The notes under the pieces were generated by a model. The model was not told the DNA's origin, did no database searches, and worked only from the letters and a program-made list of their open reading frames with translations. Below are positions 33,435-41,890 of a DNA stretch of 51,808 bases, piece by piece. The position numbers and the translations under genes are program-made. The first letter of the stretch is position 1. Every line of letters begins with the position of its first letter. Location: assembly GCA_040901445.1 (NCBI GenBank), contig JBBDYQ010000023.1, forward strand, positions 8,605-60,412. The letters are read 5' to 3'. The stretch comes from Thermoleophilaceae bacterium (lineage in GTDB: Bacteria; Actinomycetota; Thermoleophilia; Solirubrobacterales; Thermoleophilaceae).

Positions 33435-35075
33435 ATGCAGCCGAGAACCACCGTCGCCGGGTCGTGCCTGGCCGCGTCACTCGTGGTTCTCGTCGTGAGC
33501 GCACCCGCTGCCGCCGCGCCGCGGACCATCAGCGGCACGCTGAGCGAGCCCGGCTACACCGTGATCGCGCTTGCGGCGAACGGGAGGGCGGAGGCGGTCC
33601 GACCGCGGCGCGGCAGGTTCAGGCTCCGCCCGCCGTCCGGGACCGTGACACTGCACCTGCGGGCGGCGGACGGCGCCTATGCCGGGCCGGTCGTCGTCCG
33701 GCGTGCCGGCAGGCGCGCTCTACTCGGCGTCAGGGCGGGCGCCCGGCTCGGCAGGATCACGGTCCGGGACGGATACGCCCGCACGGCGCGGAGGCTGCGC
33801 CGGCGGTGGCTCGACTCGCGCCGCTCGGCGCGGGCGCGGAGGGGAGTCCCCATCGGCGTAGGGAACTTCGGCCGCGTCCGCTCGCGGCGCACCCGGACCC
33901 CGGCTCCCGGCGATCGCGACATCGACGGCATCCCGGACCGGCTCGACATCGACGACGATGGCGACCTGGTACTCGACAAGCTGGATCGCTCCCGGCGGAC
34001 GCGGGCGGCCCAGAGTGGCGGCCAGGACCCCTTCGACCTCGCCACCAGCCTCGGCGCCGTCCCGCTGGAGCGCACCGCGAACGTCAACGCGGGTTCGACC
34101 GACGCGCAGATCGACACGGTGCTTCCGGACTTCGGGTTCCTGTCGGTGTCCGTGCCGCGGTCCGGCTCGGCCGAGCTCGACTGTGGCGGCACCCCGAACC
34201 CGTCGCCCCCGCCGCCGTTGGCCGGCGGCCTGAGCTACTGCTCGTACGGCGGCACCGGGCGTGTCGAGCTGCCGCCCCCGCGCAACGTCTTCCCCGAGTG
34301 CTGCGACACGGACGGCGACGGCTTTGGGGCGCTCGAGCCGGTGGTCGTCGGTCCCGACTTCCTCATCTTCCACCTCGATCACGGCGCCACCTCCTCGCAG
34401 ATCGGGACCGCCGACACCCTGATCCTGCGGGTGACCGACGCGGGCCAGGAGACCAAGCTCGCGGACATGAACCAGTTCATCTTCGCCACCGCGCCGGCCC
34501 TGGCGTCGTTCGTCGCCGAGGACGGCACGACGACGGTCGTCCCTTATCCCGTCTCGGCCGGAGACCCCGGGACGCTCGAGAACGGCTTTCCGCTGGTCGA
34601 TGGACCGGACGCGGGCTCCGACGTCCAGGTCACCGTGACGCTGTGGCGGCCCCAGCGCAGGCCGACCTCCCAGCAGGAGTGCGTGCAGCCACCGGCGCCG
34701 ACGTGCGTGCAGACGGAGTGGATCGACGTCGGCGGGCTCGACTACGCGGCCGCCAGCCGCGAGGGGCAGGTGCGCACCAGCGACTCCGGCTGGTGTCCGC
34801 AGTCCGCGTTCGCGACAGCCGATCCCAACCTGTCCCCGGGCTTCCCCGACCCGCAGGGAGGCGGGTTCAGGGATCGTGCCCCGTCGGGGCGGCCGAGCGT
34901 GACGAACACCTTCACCTACACGCTGAACCTCACGGAGTGTCTCCAGCGCTACGGGCTGACGTTCAACCCGGGTCAAACGCAGGCCTTCCATCTCCAGGCG
35001 TTCACCCCGATCACCGGCGCCGGCAGCGCCGGCGTCGACAACACGTCGACCCTGGTGTCCTTCACGCGGCGATAG
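33435..35075 (+). CDS. Secreted protein with DxDxDG calcium-type motif; paralogue of the 10198 gene
   Basis: The 546-residue protein has a Sec signal peptide (LVVLVVSAPAAAAP). The same order of parts as the 10198-11907 protein follows: a beta-domain SGTLSEPGYTVIALAANGRA, an Arg-rich linker, an acidic motif DIDGIPDRLDIDDDGDLVLD and a Cys-containing C-terminal region ending in NTFTYTLNLTECLQRYGLTF. Conservation is highest in the first 190 residues. The ATG at 33435 has GAAGGG upstream; a -10-like TACGGT is at 33410-33415. It lies 85 bp after nuoN but is probably a separate unit. Function unknown; predicted extracytoplasmic and calcium-binding. Confidence 0.8.
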   Translation: MQPRTTVAGSCLAASLVVLVVSAPAAAAPRTISGTLSEPGYTVIALAANGRAEAVRPRRGRFRLRPPSGTVTLHLRAADGAYAGPVVVRRAGRRALLGVRAGARLGRITVRDGYARTARRLRRRWLDSRRSARARRGVPIGVGNFGRVRSRRTRTPAPGDRDIDGIPDRLDIDDDGDLVLDKLDRSRRTRAAQSGGQDPFDLATSLGAVPLERTANVNAGSTDAQIDTVLPDFGFLSVSVPRSGSAELDCGGTPNPSPPPPLAGGLSYCSYGGTGRVELPPPRNVFPECCDTDGDGFGALEPVVVGPDFLIFHLDHGATSSQIGTADTLILRVTDAGQETKLADMNQFIFATAPALASFVAEDGTTTVVPYPVSAGDPGTLENGFPLVDGPDAGSDVQVTVTLWRPQRRPTSQQECVQPPAPTCVQTEWIDVGGLDYAAASREGQVRTSDSGWCPQSAFATADPNLSPGFPDPQGGGFRDRAPSGRPSVTNTFTYTLNLTECLQRYGLTFNPGQTQAFHLQAFTPITGAGSAGVDNTSTLVSFTRR

Positions 35076-35105
35076 CGCCTTCGCGCGGGTCAGTCGCCGA
35101 GCGCA

Positions 35106-36674
35106 CTACTCCACCACGAGCCCGTGGCGCATCGTGTTCTCGGTGACCACGCGCGGCTCTGTGAACTGGAGCAGGTAGTCCGGCCCGCCGGCCTTGGCGC
35201 CCACACCGGAGAGGCGGTTGCCGCCGAAGGGCTGGCGTCCCACCATCGCGCCGGTGATGTGGCGGTTCACGTAGAGGTTGCCCACCGGCAGCCGGGCGGT
35301 GACCTCACGGACGGTGTCGGGGCTGCGCGAGAAGAGGCCGCCGGTGAGGGCGAACGGGGACGCCTCCACGGTGTCGCAGGCCGCGTCGATGCTCGGCACG
35401 CGCTCGACCGTCACCAGCGGTCCGAAGATCTCGTCGCGCAGCACGGCGGAGTCCGGTGGCAGGTCCGTAGCCAGCGTCGGCGCGTGGAACCAGCCCTCGT
35501 CCGGCACGTCTCCGCCGCCGGCTGCGACGCGGCCTTCGGAGGCGGCGAGCTCGGCGTAGCGGCGCACGCGGTCGTGCGCCTCCTCCTCGATGACCGGCGG
35601 GACGTCGGTGCCGAACGTGTCCGCCTGCCCCACCCGCAGCGTCGCGACCGCGCCCTCGATGCGCTCCAGCAGCCTGTCGACCAACGCCTCGTGGGCGAGC
35701 ACGCGCGCGCAGGCCGAGCATTTCTGGCCCGCATAGACGAACGCCGAGCGCACGATGGCGGGGACGGCCTCGTCGAGGTCGGCGTCGGAATCGACGATCA
35801 CGCAGTTCTTGCCGCCCATCTCGGCCACGACGCGCTTCACGTGGCGCTGGCCCGGCGGCGTCTCGGCGGCGGCGCGGATGATCTCGAGCCCGACCGCGCC
35901 GGAGCCGGTGAAGGCGATGGCGTGCACGCCCGTGTGCCTGACGAGCGCGGCGCCCGCGTCGCCGAGGCCCGGCAGCAGCGCGAGCGCGTCCGGCGGAACG
36001 CCCGCCTCGTGGAGCGCGCGCACGAGCTCGCCGGCGCAGCCCGGGGACTGCTCGGCCGGCTTGAGCACCACCGCGTTGCCGGTGGCCAGGCCGGCCGCGG
36101 TCATCCCGCAGGGGATGGCGAGCGGGAAGTTCCACGGTGAGATGACCGCCACCACGCCGCGCGCCACGTGGCGCATGGCGTTGCGCTCGCCGGGCACCTG
36201 CAGCAGCTCGGGGCCGCGCTCCAGGGCGACCGCCTCGCGCGCGTAGTACTCGAGGAAGTCGATGGCCTCGCAGACGTCGGCGTCGGCCTCGCCCCACGGC
36301 TTGGCGCACTCGCGCACCTGCAGCGCGGCGAGCATGAGGCGGCGCTCGCGCAGGAGGGCAGCCGCCCGGATGAGGATCTCGGCTCGCTCCGCCGCCGGCA
36401 GTGCGCCCCACCGGCGGGCGGCCTCGGCGGCGCGGCGCACGGCCTGCTCCACGTCGCGCTCGCCCGCGGCGCCCGCCACGGCCACCACCCGCGCGGGGTT
36501 GCCGGGGTCGGTGGACTCGATGCCCTCCGCGCCCCCTGCGTCACCGCCGATCAGCACGGGCACGCGCAGCGGCAGCCGCGGCTCGAGCTCGCGCAGCCCG
36601 CCCAGCAGCGCCTCGCGGTCGCGCGAGCGGCGCAGCTCCAGCGTGGGCTCGTTGCGAAACGGCGGCAGGCTCAC
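35106..36674 (-). CDS. L-glutamate gamma-semialdehyde (1-pyrroline-5-carboxylate) dehydrogenase
   Basis: The 522-residue protein is a full aldehyde dehydrogenase. It has VISPWNFPLAIPCGMTAAGL and AFTGSGAVGLEI (NAD-binding region), the general-base glutamate in VAEMGGKNCVIVDSDADLDE, the catalytic Cys in YAGQKCSACARVL and the C-terminal GNLYVNRHITGAMVGRQPFG. These match the PutA/PruA-type P5C dehydrogenases. It oxidises glutamate semialdehyde to glutamate in proline catabolism. Its GTG overlaps the stop of the proline dehydrogenase gene (GTGA), so the two are translationally coupled. Confidence 0.93.
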   Translation of the reverse strand: MSLPPFRNEPTLELRRSRDREALLGGLRELEPRLPLRVPVLIGGDAGGAEGIESTDPGNPARVVAVAGAAGERDVEQAVRRAAEAARRWGALPAAERAEILIRAAALLRERRLMLAALQVRECAKPWGEADADVCEAIDFLEYYAREAVALERGPELLQVPGERNAMRHVARGVVAVISPWNFPLAIPCGMTAAGLATGNAVVLKPAEQSPGCAGELVRALHEAGVPPDALALLPGLGDAGAALVRHTGVHAIAFTGSGAVGLEIIRAAAETPPGQRHVKRVVAEMGGKNCVIVDSDADLDEAVPAIVRSAFVYAGQKCSACARVLAHEALVDRLLERIEGAVATLRVGQADTFGTDVPPVIEEEAHDRVRRYAELAASEGRVAAGGGDVPDEGWFHAPTLATDLPPDSAVLRDEIFGPLVTVERVPSIDAACDTVEASPFALTGGLFSRSPDTVREVTARLPVGNLYVNRHITGAMVGRQPFGGNRLSGVGAKAGGPDYLLQFTEPRVVTENTMRHGLVVE

Positions 36675-37963
36675 GGGGCGGCCAGCAGCTCCTCCACCGG
36701 CGCCCCGCGCGCCTGGGCGCCGAGGAACGAGTCGTTGGCGGTGTTCTCCAGCAGTCTGCGCACGAGGTAGGCCATGCCGGCGACGAGGTCGCCGACCGGG
36801 CAGTACACACGCACGCGGTGCCCGCGCGTGGCAAGCGCCTGACCGAGCTCGTCGCCCAGCCCACGCAACACCTGGAGCTCGAGCTCACGGCCGTCCGCGT
36901 AGGCGATGGCGTGCGCCACCGAGCGCAGGTTGTGGGAGGCGATGGCCACCCGCACGAGCGGGGCGGCATCCAGGAGGCGGCGGGTGAGAGCCTCGAAGTT
37001 GCGGTCGCAGTCGGCCTTGGACTCGAACACCGGCGGCGACCAGCCGTGCTGGCGCGCCTCCACCACCTCGTGGTCCCAGTACGCGCCCTTCACGAGCCGC
37101 ACGACGAGCGGCGGCGTGCGCGGGCACGACCGCGCCCAGGCGAGGATGCGGTCGAGCTCGGCGGGCGAGTCGCGCAGGTAGGCCTGGAGCACGAGTCCGG
37201 CGGACGGCCCCCCGGCGAACTCCTCCTCGCCCAGCAGGTCGAGTACGAGGTCGAGGGTGGTCTCCAGCGAGTCGAGCGACTCCATGTCGATGTGCAGGTG
37301 GGCGCCGAGCTCGCGCGCGCGGCGCAGCAGCGGGCGCAGCCGGCCGGCGGCGTCCTCGCGCCCCAGGTCCGGAGCGTCGGGGCGCATGAGCGGCGTCAAC
37401 GCGGACACCTTCACCGACAGGTTGGCGTCCGCGGCGGGGAGGTCGCTCGCGGCGGCGGCCTCCGCCAGCTCGTCGAGCGCCTCGGCGCAGCGGGCCGCGT
37501 AGCGGTCGGCCTCGGCGGCGCTGACGGTGGCCTCGCCGAGCAGGTCCACCGACGCGGCGACGCCCCGGCTCCAGAGACCGCGCAGCTCCCCGCGCGCCGC
37601 GCGCGGGGACTCCCCCGCGATGAAGCGGTGGGCCATGTGCCGCACGCCCGCCGCGGCGGCGGCCCCGAGTGCGGCGCGCCCCGTCCTGGAGCGCGCCATG
37701 CGCACCGCCATGTCGAGCGACGGCGGCCGTTCGGGCAGCTCGTCCAGGAAGCCGGTGAGGTGCCGGGCGAGGTCGTCGAGCGAGCGGCAGGCGGGGGTGA
37801 CGTCCACGAAGCGGAACAGCGCGGCCTTGAGCTCCTGGTCGGTGGCGGCCAGCGCCATGGCTCGCTCGTCGATGGCCTTGAGCGGGTTGCGCGTGCGGGA
37901 CGGGTAGGCGGCGTCCAGCGCCCGGCCGACCTCGAGGATGGCCGGCTGGAGGTCGCTCGCCAT
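36671..37963 (-). CDS. Proline dehydrogenase
   Basis: The 430-residue protein has the FAD-binding beta-alpha barrel motifs of PutA-type PRODH: LSVKVSALTPLMRP, HIDMESLDSLETTLDLV, PLVVRLVKGAYWDHEVVEA and the closing RVYCPVGDLVAGMAYLVRRL plus LENTANDSFL. It oxidises proline to P5C and delivers electrons to quinone, so it joins the same respiratory chain as the nuo complex. The N-terminal 90 residues resemble the PutA helical region. ATG 37963 has no Shine-Dalgarno; TAGCCT (minus, 37976-37971) ends 7 nt upstream, suggesting leaderless expression. Confidence 0.92.
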   Translation of the reverse strand: MASDLQPAILEVGRALDAAYPSRTRNPLKAIDERAMALAATDQELKAALFRFVDVTPACRSLDDLARHLTGFLDELPERPPSLDMAVRMARSRTGRAALGAAAAAGVRHMAHRFIAGESPRAARGELRGLWSRGVAASVDLLGEATVSAAEADRYAARCAEALDELAEAAAASDLPAADANLSVKVSALTPLMRPDAPDLGREDAAGRLRPLLRRARELGAHLHIDMESLDSLETTLDLVLDLLGEEEFAGGPSAGLVLQAYLRDSPAELDRILAWARSCPRTPPLVVRLVKGAYWDHEVVEARQHGWSPPVFESKADCDRNFEALTRRLLDAAPLVRVAIASHNLRSVAHAIAYADGRELELQVLRGLGDELGQALATRGHRVRVYCPVGDLVAGMAYLVRRLLENTANDSFLGAQARGAPVEELLAAP

Positions 37964-37970
37964 GCTTCGC

Positions 37971-37988
37971 AGGCTACCGGCGTACCAT
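37971..37988. promoter_or_regulatory. Candidate bidirectional promoter, proline dehydrogenase / molybdopterin oxidoreductase
   Basis: The 31-bp gap holds TAGCCT on the minus strand (37976-37971, 7 nt before ATG 37963) and TACCAT on the plus strand (37983-37988, 6 nt before ATG 37995). Neither gene has a Shine-Dalgarno. Both hexamers fit TANNNT. Confidence 0.45.
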
Positions 37989-37994
37989 CGCCAC

Positions 37995-39989
37995 ATGGAC
38001 CGCCTCGTCCGCGGGGCCTGCCCGCACGACTGCCCGGACACCTGCGCCATGCACGTGAGCGTGGACGACGGCGGGCGCGCCACCAGGGTGGCGGGCGATC
38101 CCGAGCATCCGGTGACGGCCGGGTTCCTCTGCGGGAAGGTGTCGAACTACCTCGACCGCGTGTACGCGGAGGACCGGCTGCTGCACCCGCTCGTGCGCGA
38201 GGACGGCGACTTTCGGCGAGCGTCCTGGGACGAGGCGCTCGACCGCGTGGCGGCCGGCCTGCAAGGCGCGATCGATCGCCACGGCCCCGAGTCGATCCTC
38301 CCCTACAGCTACGCGGGCACGATGGGCCTGGTGCAGGGCAACTCCATGAGCGCGCGCTTCTTCAACGCCCTCGGGGCCAGCGAGCTGGTGCGCACCATCT
38401 GCGCCACCGCCGGATTGGCCGGCACGGCGGCGATCCACGGCCTCTCGCCCGAGGTGGATCCCGAGGAGTGGCCGCACGCGCGCTACCTGCTGGTGTGGGG
38501 CTGGAACCCGATGTCCACCGCGCCGCACCTGTGGCGCTTCATGCTCGAGGCGCGCCGGCGCGGCGCCGAGCTGGTGGTCGTGGACCCGTTCCGCAGCCGC
38601 ACGGCGCGCGTGGCGGACGAGCACCTGCGCCCGCTCCCGGGCACCGACGCCGCGCTGGCGCTGGGGATGATGCGCGCGATCGTGGACGCCGGGCTGCACG
38701 ACGAGGACTGGTGCCGCGCCCACGCCACGGGCTACGACGAGCTGATCTCACGTGTCCACGAGCGCAGCACGGAGCACTGGGCCGAGCTGTGCGGCGTGCC
38801 GGCGGAGCAGGTGGAGCGGGCGGCGCGCGGGTTCGCCGGCACCAACCCCGCGCTGTTGCGCCTGGGCGTCGGCGCGCAGCGCCACGCGGGCGCTCCCGCC
38901 GCCTACCGCACGGTGGCCTGCATCCCCGCCCTCACCGGCGCCTGGCGCCGGCGCGGCGGCGGCTTCTCCTACATCCCCACGGCCACCGCGGGCGCCGTCT
39001 CGTCCCGGCCGCTGGAGCGCACCGACCTGCGGCCGGGCCCGGTGCGGACCATCAACATGTCGCAGCTCGGCGAGGCGCTGAACGGCGATCTCGACCCGCC
39101 GGTGGCGGCGCTCGTGGTGTGGAACTCCAACCCGGCGCAGGTGGCCCCCGACCAGGAGCGCGTGCTGGAGGGGCTTCGCCGCGACGACCTCTTCACCGTC
39201 GTGCTCGAGCAGTTCATGACCGACACGGCGGCCCATGCCGACGTGGTGCTGCCAGCCACCACCCAGCTCGAGCACACGGACGCCGTCTTCTCCTGGGGGC
39301 ATCACTACATGACCTGGAACGAGCGGGCGATCGAGCCGCTCGGCGAGGCCAGGACGAACAGCGACACGTTCCGGCTGCTGGCCGCGCGGATGGGCCTCGG
39401 CGACCCGTGCTTCTCCCAGACCGACGAGGAGATGCTGGCCGACACCTTCGCGCGCGGGCCGGTGCCGCTGGCGGAGCTGCGCGAGCGCGGCTGGGTGAAG
39501 ATCGACCTCGGGCAGGGCCCCGCCCCCCACGCCGAGGGCGGCTTCGGCACGAAGTCGAAGAAGGCGGACCTCGCGCTCGGCCCATACGAGCCGCCCGCGG
39601 AGGTGGCCGACGAGGCGCTGGCCGCGCGCTTCCCGCTCGCTCTGCTCACCCCCAAGACCCACCTCTTCCTCAACTCCACCTTCCCCAACCAGGAGCGCCA
39701 GCACAGCGCGCAGCCCGAGCCGTTCGTGGTGCTGCACCCGCGCGACGCCGTCCCGCGCGGGATCGACGACGGCGCACGCGTGCGGGTGTTCAACGACCGC
39801 GGCTCGTACCGCGTGCGCGCGCGGGTGTCCGACGACGCGCGCCGCGGCGTGGCCGTGGCACCTATGGGCTGGTGGAACCGCGACTACGAGGACGGGCGCT
39901 CGAGCCAGGTCACCACGCCGCAGCTGCTCACCGAGGACGGGGCGGCGCCTACCTTCAACGACAACCGGGTAGAGGTGAAGGCGTTGTGA
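37995..39989 (+). CDS. Molybdopterin-dependent oxidoreductase (formate dehydrogenase/DMSO reductase superfamily)
   Basis: The 664-residue protein has an N-terminal [4Fe-4S] motif CPHDCPDTCAM with a fourth Cys in GFLCGK. The bis-MGD binding domains follow (YLLVWGWNPMSTAPHLWRFM, LLRLGVGAQRHAGAPAAYRT, VVWNSNPAQVAPDQERV, ADVVLPATTQLEHTD). The C-terminal molydop-binding domain contains THLFLNSTFPNQER and RGVAVAPMGWWNRD. There is no Tat signal, so it is cytosolic. The substrate is unknown. A Cys in RTICATAG could be the molybdenum ligand, but this is a guess. It is coupled to the following glutaredoxin-like gene by a GTGA overlap. Confidence 0.9.
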   Translation: MDRLVRGACPHDCPDTCAMHVSVDDGGRATRVAGDPEHPVTAGFLCGKVSNYLDRVYAEDRLLHPLVREDGDFRRASWDEALDRVAAGLQGAIDRHGPESILPYSYAGTMGLVQGNSMSARFFNALGASELVRTICATAGLAGTAAIHGLSPEVDPEEWPHARYLLVWGWNPMSTAPHLWRFMLEARRRGAELVVVDPFRSRTARVADEHLRPLPGTDAALALGMMRAIVDAGLHDEDWCRAHATGYDELISRVHERSTEHWAELCGVPAEQVERAARGFAGTNPALLRLGVGAQRHAGAPAAYRTVACIPALTGAWRRRGGGFSYIPTATAGAVSSRPLERTDLRPGPVRTINMSQLGEALNGDLDPPVAALVVWNSNPAQVAPDQERVLEGLRRDDLFTVVLEQFMTDTAAHADVVLPATTQLEHTDAVFSWGHHYMTWNERAIEPLGEARTNSDTFRLLAARMGLGDPCFSQTDEEMLADTFARGPVPLAELRERGWVKIDLGQGPAPHAEGGFGTKSKKADLALGPYEPPAEVADEALAARFPLALLTPKTHLFLNSTFPNQERQHSAQPEPFVVLHPRDAVPRGIDDGARVRVFNDRGSYRVRARVSDDARRGVAVAPMGWWNRDYEDGRSSQVTTPQLLTEDGAAPTFNDNRVEVKAL

Positions 39990-40201
39990 GCGAGCGGATC
40001 ATGTACGTCAAGCCCGGCTGCCCCTACTGCGAGGCGGCCCGCGAAGGGCTCCGGGCCGATGGCCTGGACTGGGAGGAGCGCGACGCCAGCGCCGATCCGG
40101 CCTTCCGCGAGGAGCTCTTCCGGCACTCCAAGGACACCGGCATCGTGCCCACGATCGTGGCGCCCGACGGGGTGACGATCGGGTGGGACGGCAACGGCTG
40201 A
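39986..40201 (+). CDS. Glutaredoxin-like small redox protein
   Basis: The 71-residue protein has the redox motif CPYC at residues 12-15 after a first strand (IMYVKPG). A thioredoxin-fold core follows with the cis-Pro region TGIVPTIVAPDG and a closing VTIGWDGNG. It resembles short glutaredoxins or the UXX-star redox proteins. The GTG overlaps the molybdopterin enzyme stop (GTGA), so it is co-translated and may reduce or maintain that enzyme. It is too short to contain a second domain. Confidence 0.85.
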   Translation: MSERIMYVKPGCPYCEAAREGLRADGLDWEERDASADPAFREELFRHSKDTGIVPTIVAPDGVTIGWDGNG

Positions 40202-40230
40202 CGGGTCCGCTGAGCGACCGGTCGGGTCGC

Positions 40231-40236
40231 TAGTCT
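40231..40236 (+). promoter_or_regulatory. Candidate -10 hexamer (TAGTCT) for the ThyX-like gene
   Basis: TAGTCT ends 11 nt before the ATG at 40248. No Shine-Dalgarno is present between, so a very short leader is likely. Confidence 0.35.
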
Positions 40237-40247
40237 CAGCCGCCCCG

Positions 40248-41840
40248 ATGGAGTACCCCACAGAGACCTGGACGGAGGAGGAGCGCGCAGTGCTCGCGCC
40301 CCACTTCACGAGCCTCGACGGCCCCGTCTTCGCCCTCGTCAACCTGCCCGAGACGGTCAAGGGCGCCCTCTTCGCCCGCTATTCGCGCTACCAGGGCACG
40401 CTGCGCCGGCTGTTCCTCGAGGAGTTCGCGGGCGACCTGGAGGGCGGCGTGCGGGCCACGTTCGACTGCGCTGAGGGCCAGCGCGCCGCCGGGCTCTACG
40501 AGCGCATCTTCCTCGGCTACGGGGACGACTCCGTGGCCCAGCTCGGCGGGGCGCACGTGGCCATGGAGTGGGTCTCCAACGTGGTCACCAAGGTGCTTCA
40601 GCGCCCGCGGCTGGGCGCCTATCTGGAGCAGTCCACGCGCTACATCCCCTACGACGGGGCCATGCCCGGCGGCGGCTACCGCTACTGGCGCGACGCCTCG
40701 CTGGGCCCGGAGTACGCGCGGGCGATGGACTCGCTCTTCGACACCTACGCCGCCTGCCTGCCGCGCGTGGAGACGTGGGCGGCCGAGCGCTTCCCCCGCG
40801 CCGAGGGCGAGCCCGAGTCCGCGCACCGGCGCTCCATCCGCGCCAAGGCGCTCGACCTCCTGCGCGGACTGCTGCCCGCGGCCTCGCTCTCCCACATGGG
40901 CATGTTCGCCACCGGCCAGGCGTACGAGCAGCTGCTGCTCCACCTGCTGGCCTCGCCCCTGCCCGAGGCCCGCGAGTACGGCCGCATGATCCTGGCCGAG
41001 ATCAAGAAGGTCATGCCCAGCTTCGTCGCGCGCGTGGAGCGCCCCGAGCGAGGCGGCGAGTGGGTGTCGTTCCTCGAACAGCGCGAGGCGGCGGCCGACC
41101 GCTGGGCCGGCCGGCTCGGGCTCGACCGCGCCACGCGCGACGAGGACACGCGCCCGTCGGTCAAGCTGCTCGAGGTCCGCGGCACCGAGGACGACCTGCT
41201 GGCGGCCCTCCTGTTCGAGAGCTCCGCCGTCTCGGAGGACGAGGCGCGTGCCGCGGTGCGGGTGCTGCCGCCCGACGAGCGCGCGCAGATGCTGGCCGAG
41301 CTCGTGGGCGAGCGGGCCAACCGCCGCCACCGGCCGGGGCGCGGCTTCGAGTCGGTCTCCTACCGCTTCGAGATCGTGTCCGACTACGGCGCCTTCCGCG
41401 ACCTGCAGCGCCACCGCCTGATGACCGTGCAGTGGCAGACGCTCGGGCCGCACCTCGGCGCGGGCGTGCCGGCCGAGCTCGACGACGCCGGTGTGGGCGA
41501 CGCGTACCGCGAGGCGCTGGAGCGCTCGCGGGAGGAGCACGAGCGGCTGGTGGACGCCGGGCTGCCCAGCCTCGCGCCCTACGCCCTCTGCCTGGGCTAC
41601 CGCATCCGCTACGTGCTGGACATGAACGCCCGCGCCGCCATGCACCTCATCGAGCTGCGCTCCGGCCGCGAGGGCCATCCCGCCTACCGTGCGGTCGCGC
41701 ACGAGCTGCACCGCCAGATCGCCCAGGTCCACCCCGCCGTGGCCGCGGCCATGACCCACGTGGACTCCGACACCGAGCCGCGTCTCGAACGCATCCTCTC
41801 CGAAATTCGCACACACGCCCGCCAGGCACAGCGCGTCTGA
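40248..41840 (+). CDS. ThyX-like protein with two tandem FAD-dependent thymidylate synthase modules
   Basis: The 530-residue protein is about twice the length of a typical ThyX and appears to contain two ThyX-like modules. The first has RPR at 119-121 followed after seven residues by S129 (LQRPRLGAYLEQSTRY), so the ThyX motif RHRx7S has His replaced by Pro. The second has RHR at 388-390 followed after seven residues by T398 (RHRLMTVQWQTL), so Ser is replaced by Thr. The C-terminus has the ThyX-like NARAAMHLIELRSGREGHPA. ThyX makes dTMP from dUMP with FAD and folate; whether this long form does so is uncertain. It starts with ATG after a -10-like sequence. Confidence 0.75.
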   Translation: MEYPTETWTEEERAVLAPHFTSLDGPVFALVNLPETVKGALFARYSRYQGTLRRLFLEEFAGDLEGGVRATFDCAEGQRAAGLYERIFLGYGDDSVAQLGGAHVAMEWVSNVVTKVLQRPRLGAYLEQSTRYIPYDGAMPGGGYRYWRDASLGPEYARAMDSLFDTYAACLPRVETWAAERFPRAEGEPESAHRRSIRAKALDLLRGLLPAASLSHMGMFATGQAYEQLLLHLLASPLPEAREYGRMILAEIKKVMPSFVARVERPERGGEWVSFLEQREAAADRWAGRLGLDRATRDEDTRPSVKLLEVRGTEDDLLAALLFESSAVSEDEARAAVRVLPPDERAQMLAELVGERANRRHRPGRGFESVSYRFEIVSDYGAFRDLQRHRLMTVQWQTLGPHLGAGVPAELDDAGVGDAYREALERSREEHERLVDAGLPSLAPYALCLGYRIRYVLDMNARAAMHLIELRSGREGHPAYRAVAHELHRQIAQVHPAVAAAMTHVDSDTEPRLERILSEIRTHARQAQRV

Positions 41841-41865
41841 GTCTCGGCCGATCGTTGGGCGCTAC

Positions 41866-41889
41866 GCCAACGTATGGCAACATGTATGT
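41866..41889. promoter_or_regulatory. Candidate operator upstream of vapBC
   Basis: Two short inverted repeats lie directly before the antitoxin start: GCCA-ACGTA-TGGC (41866-41878) and ACAT-GT-ATGT (41880-41889). Ribbon-helix-helix antitoxins usually autorepress from such palindromes. The arms are only 4 bp, so this is tentative. Confidence 0.3.
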
Positions 41890-41890
41890 C

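Noticed and set aside
31519-33498. 659-residue ORF overlapping nuoM/nuoN
   Set aside because: It is an out-of-frame, Arg-rich shadow of nuoN, which has all family motifs in its own frame.
36401-40201. 1266-residue plus-strand ORF
   Set aside because: It runs antisense to proline catabolism genes and out of frame through the molybdoenzyme. Only the last 71 residues (39986-40201) are a real gene.
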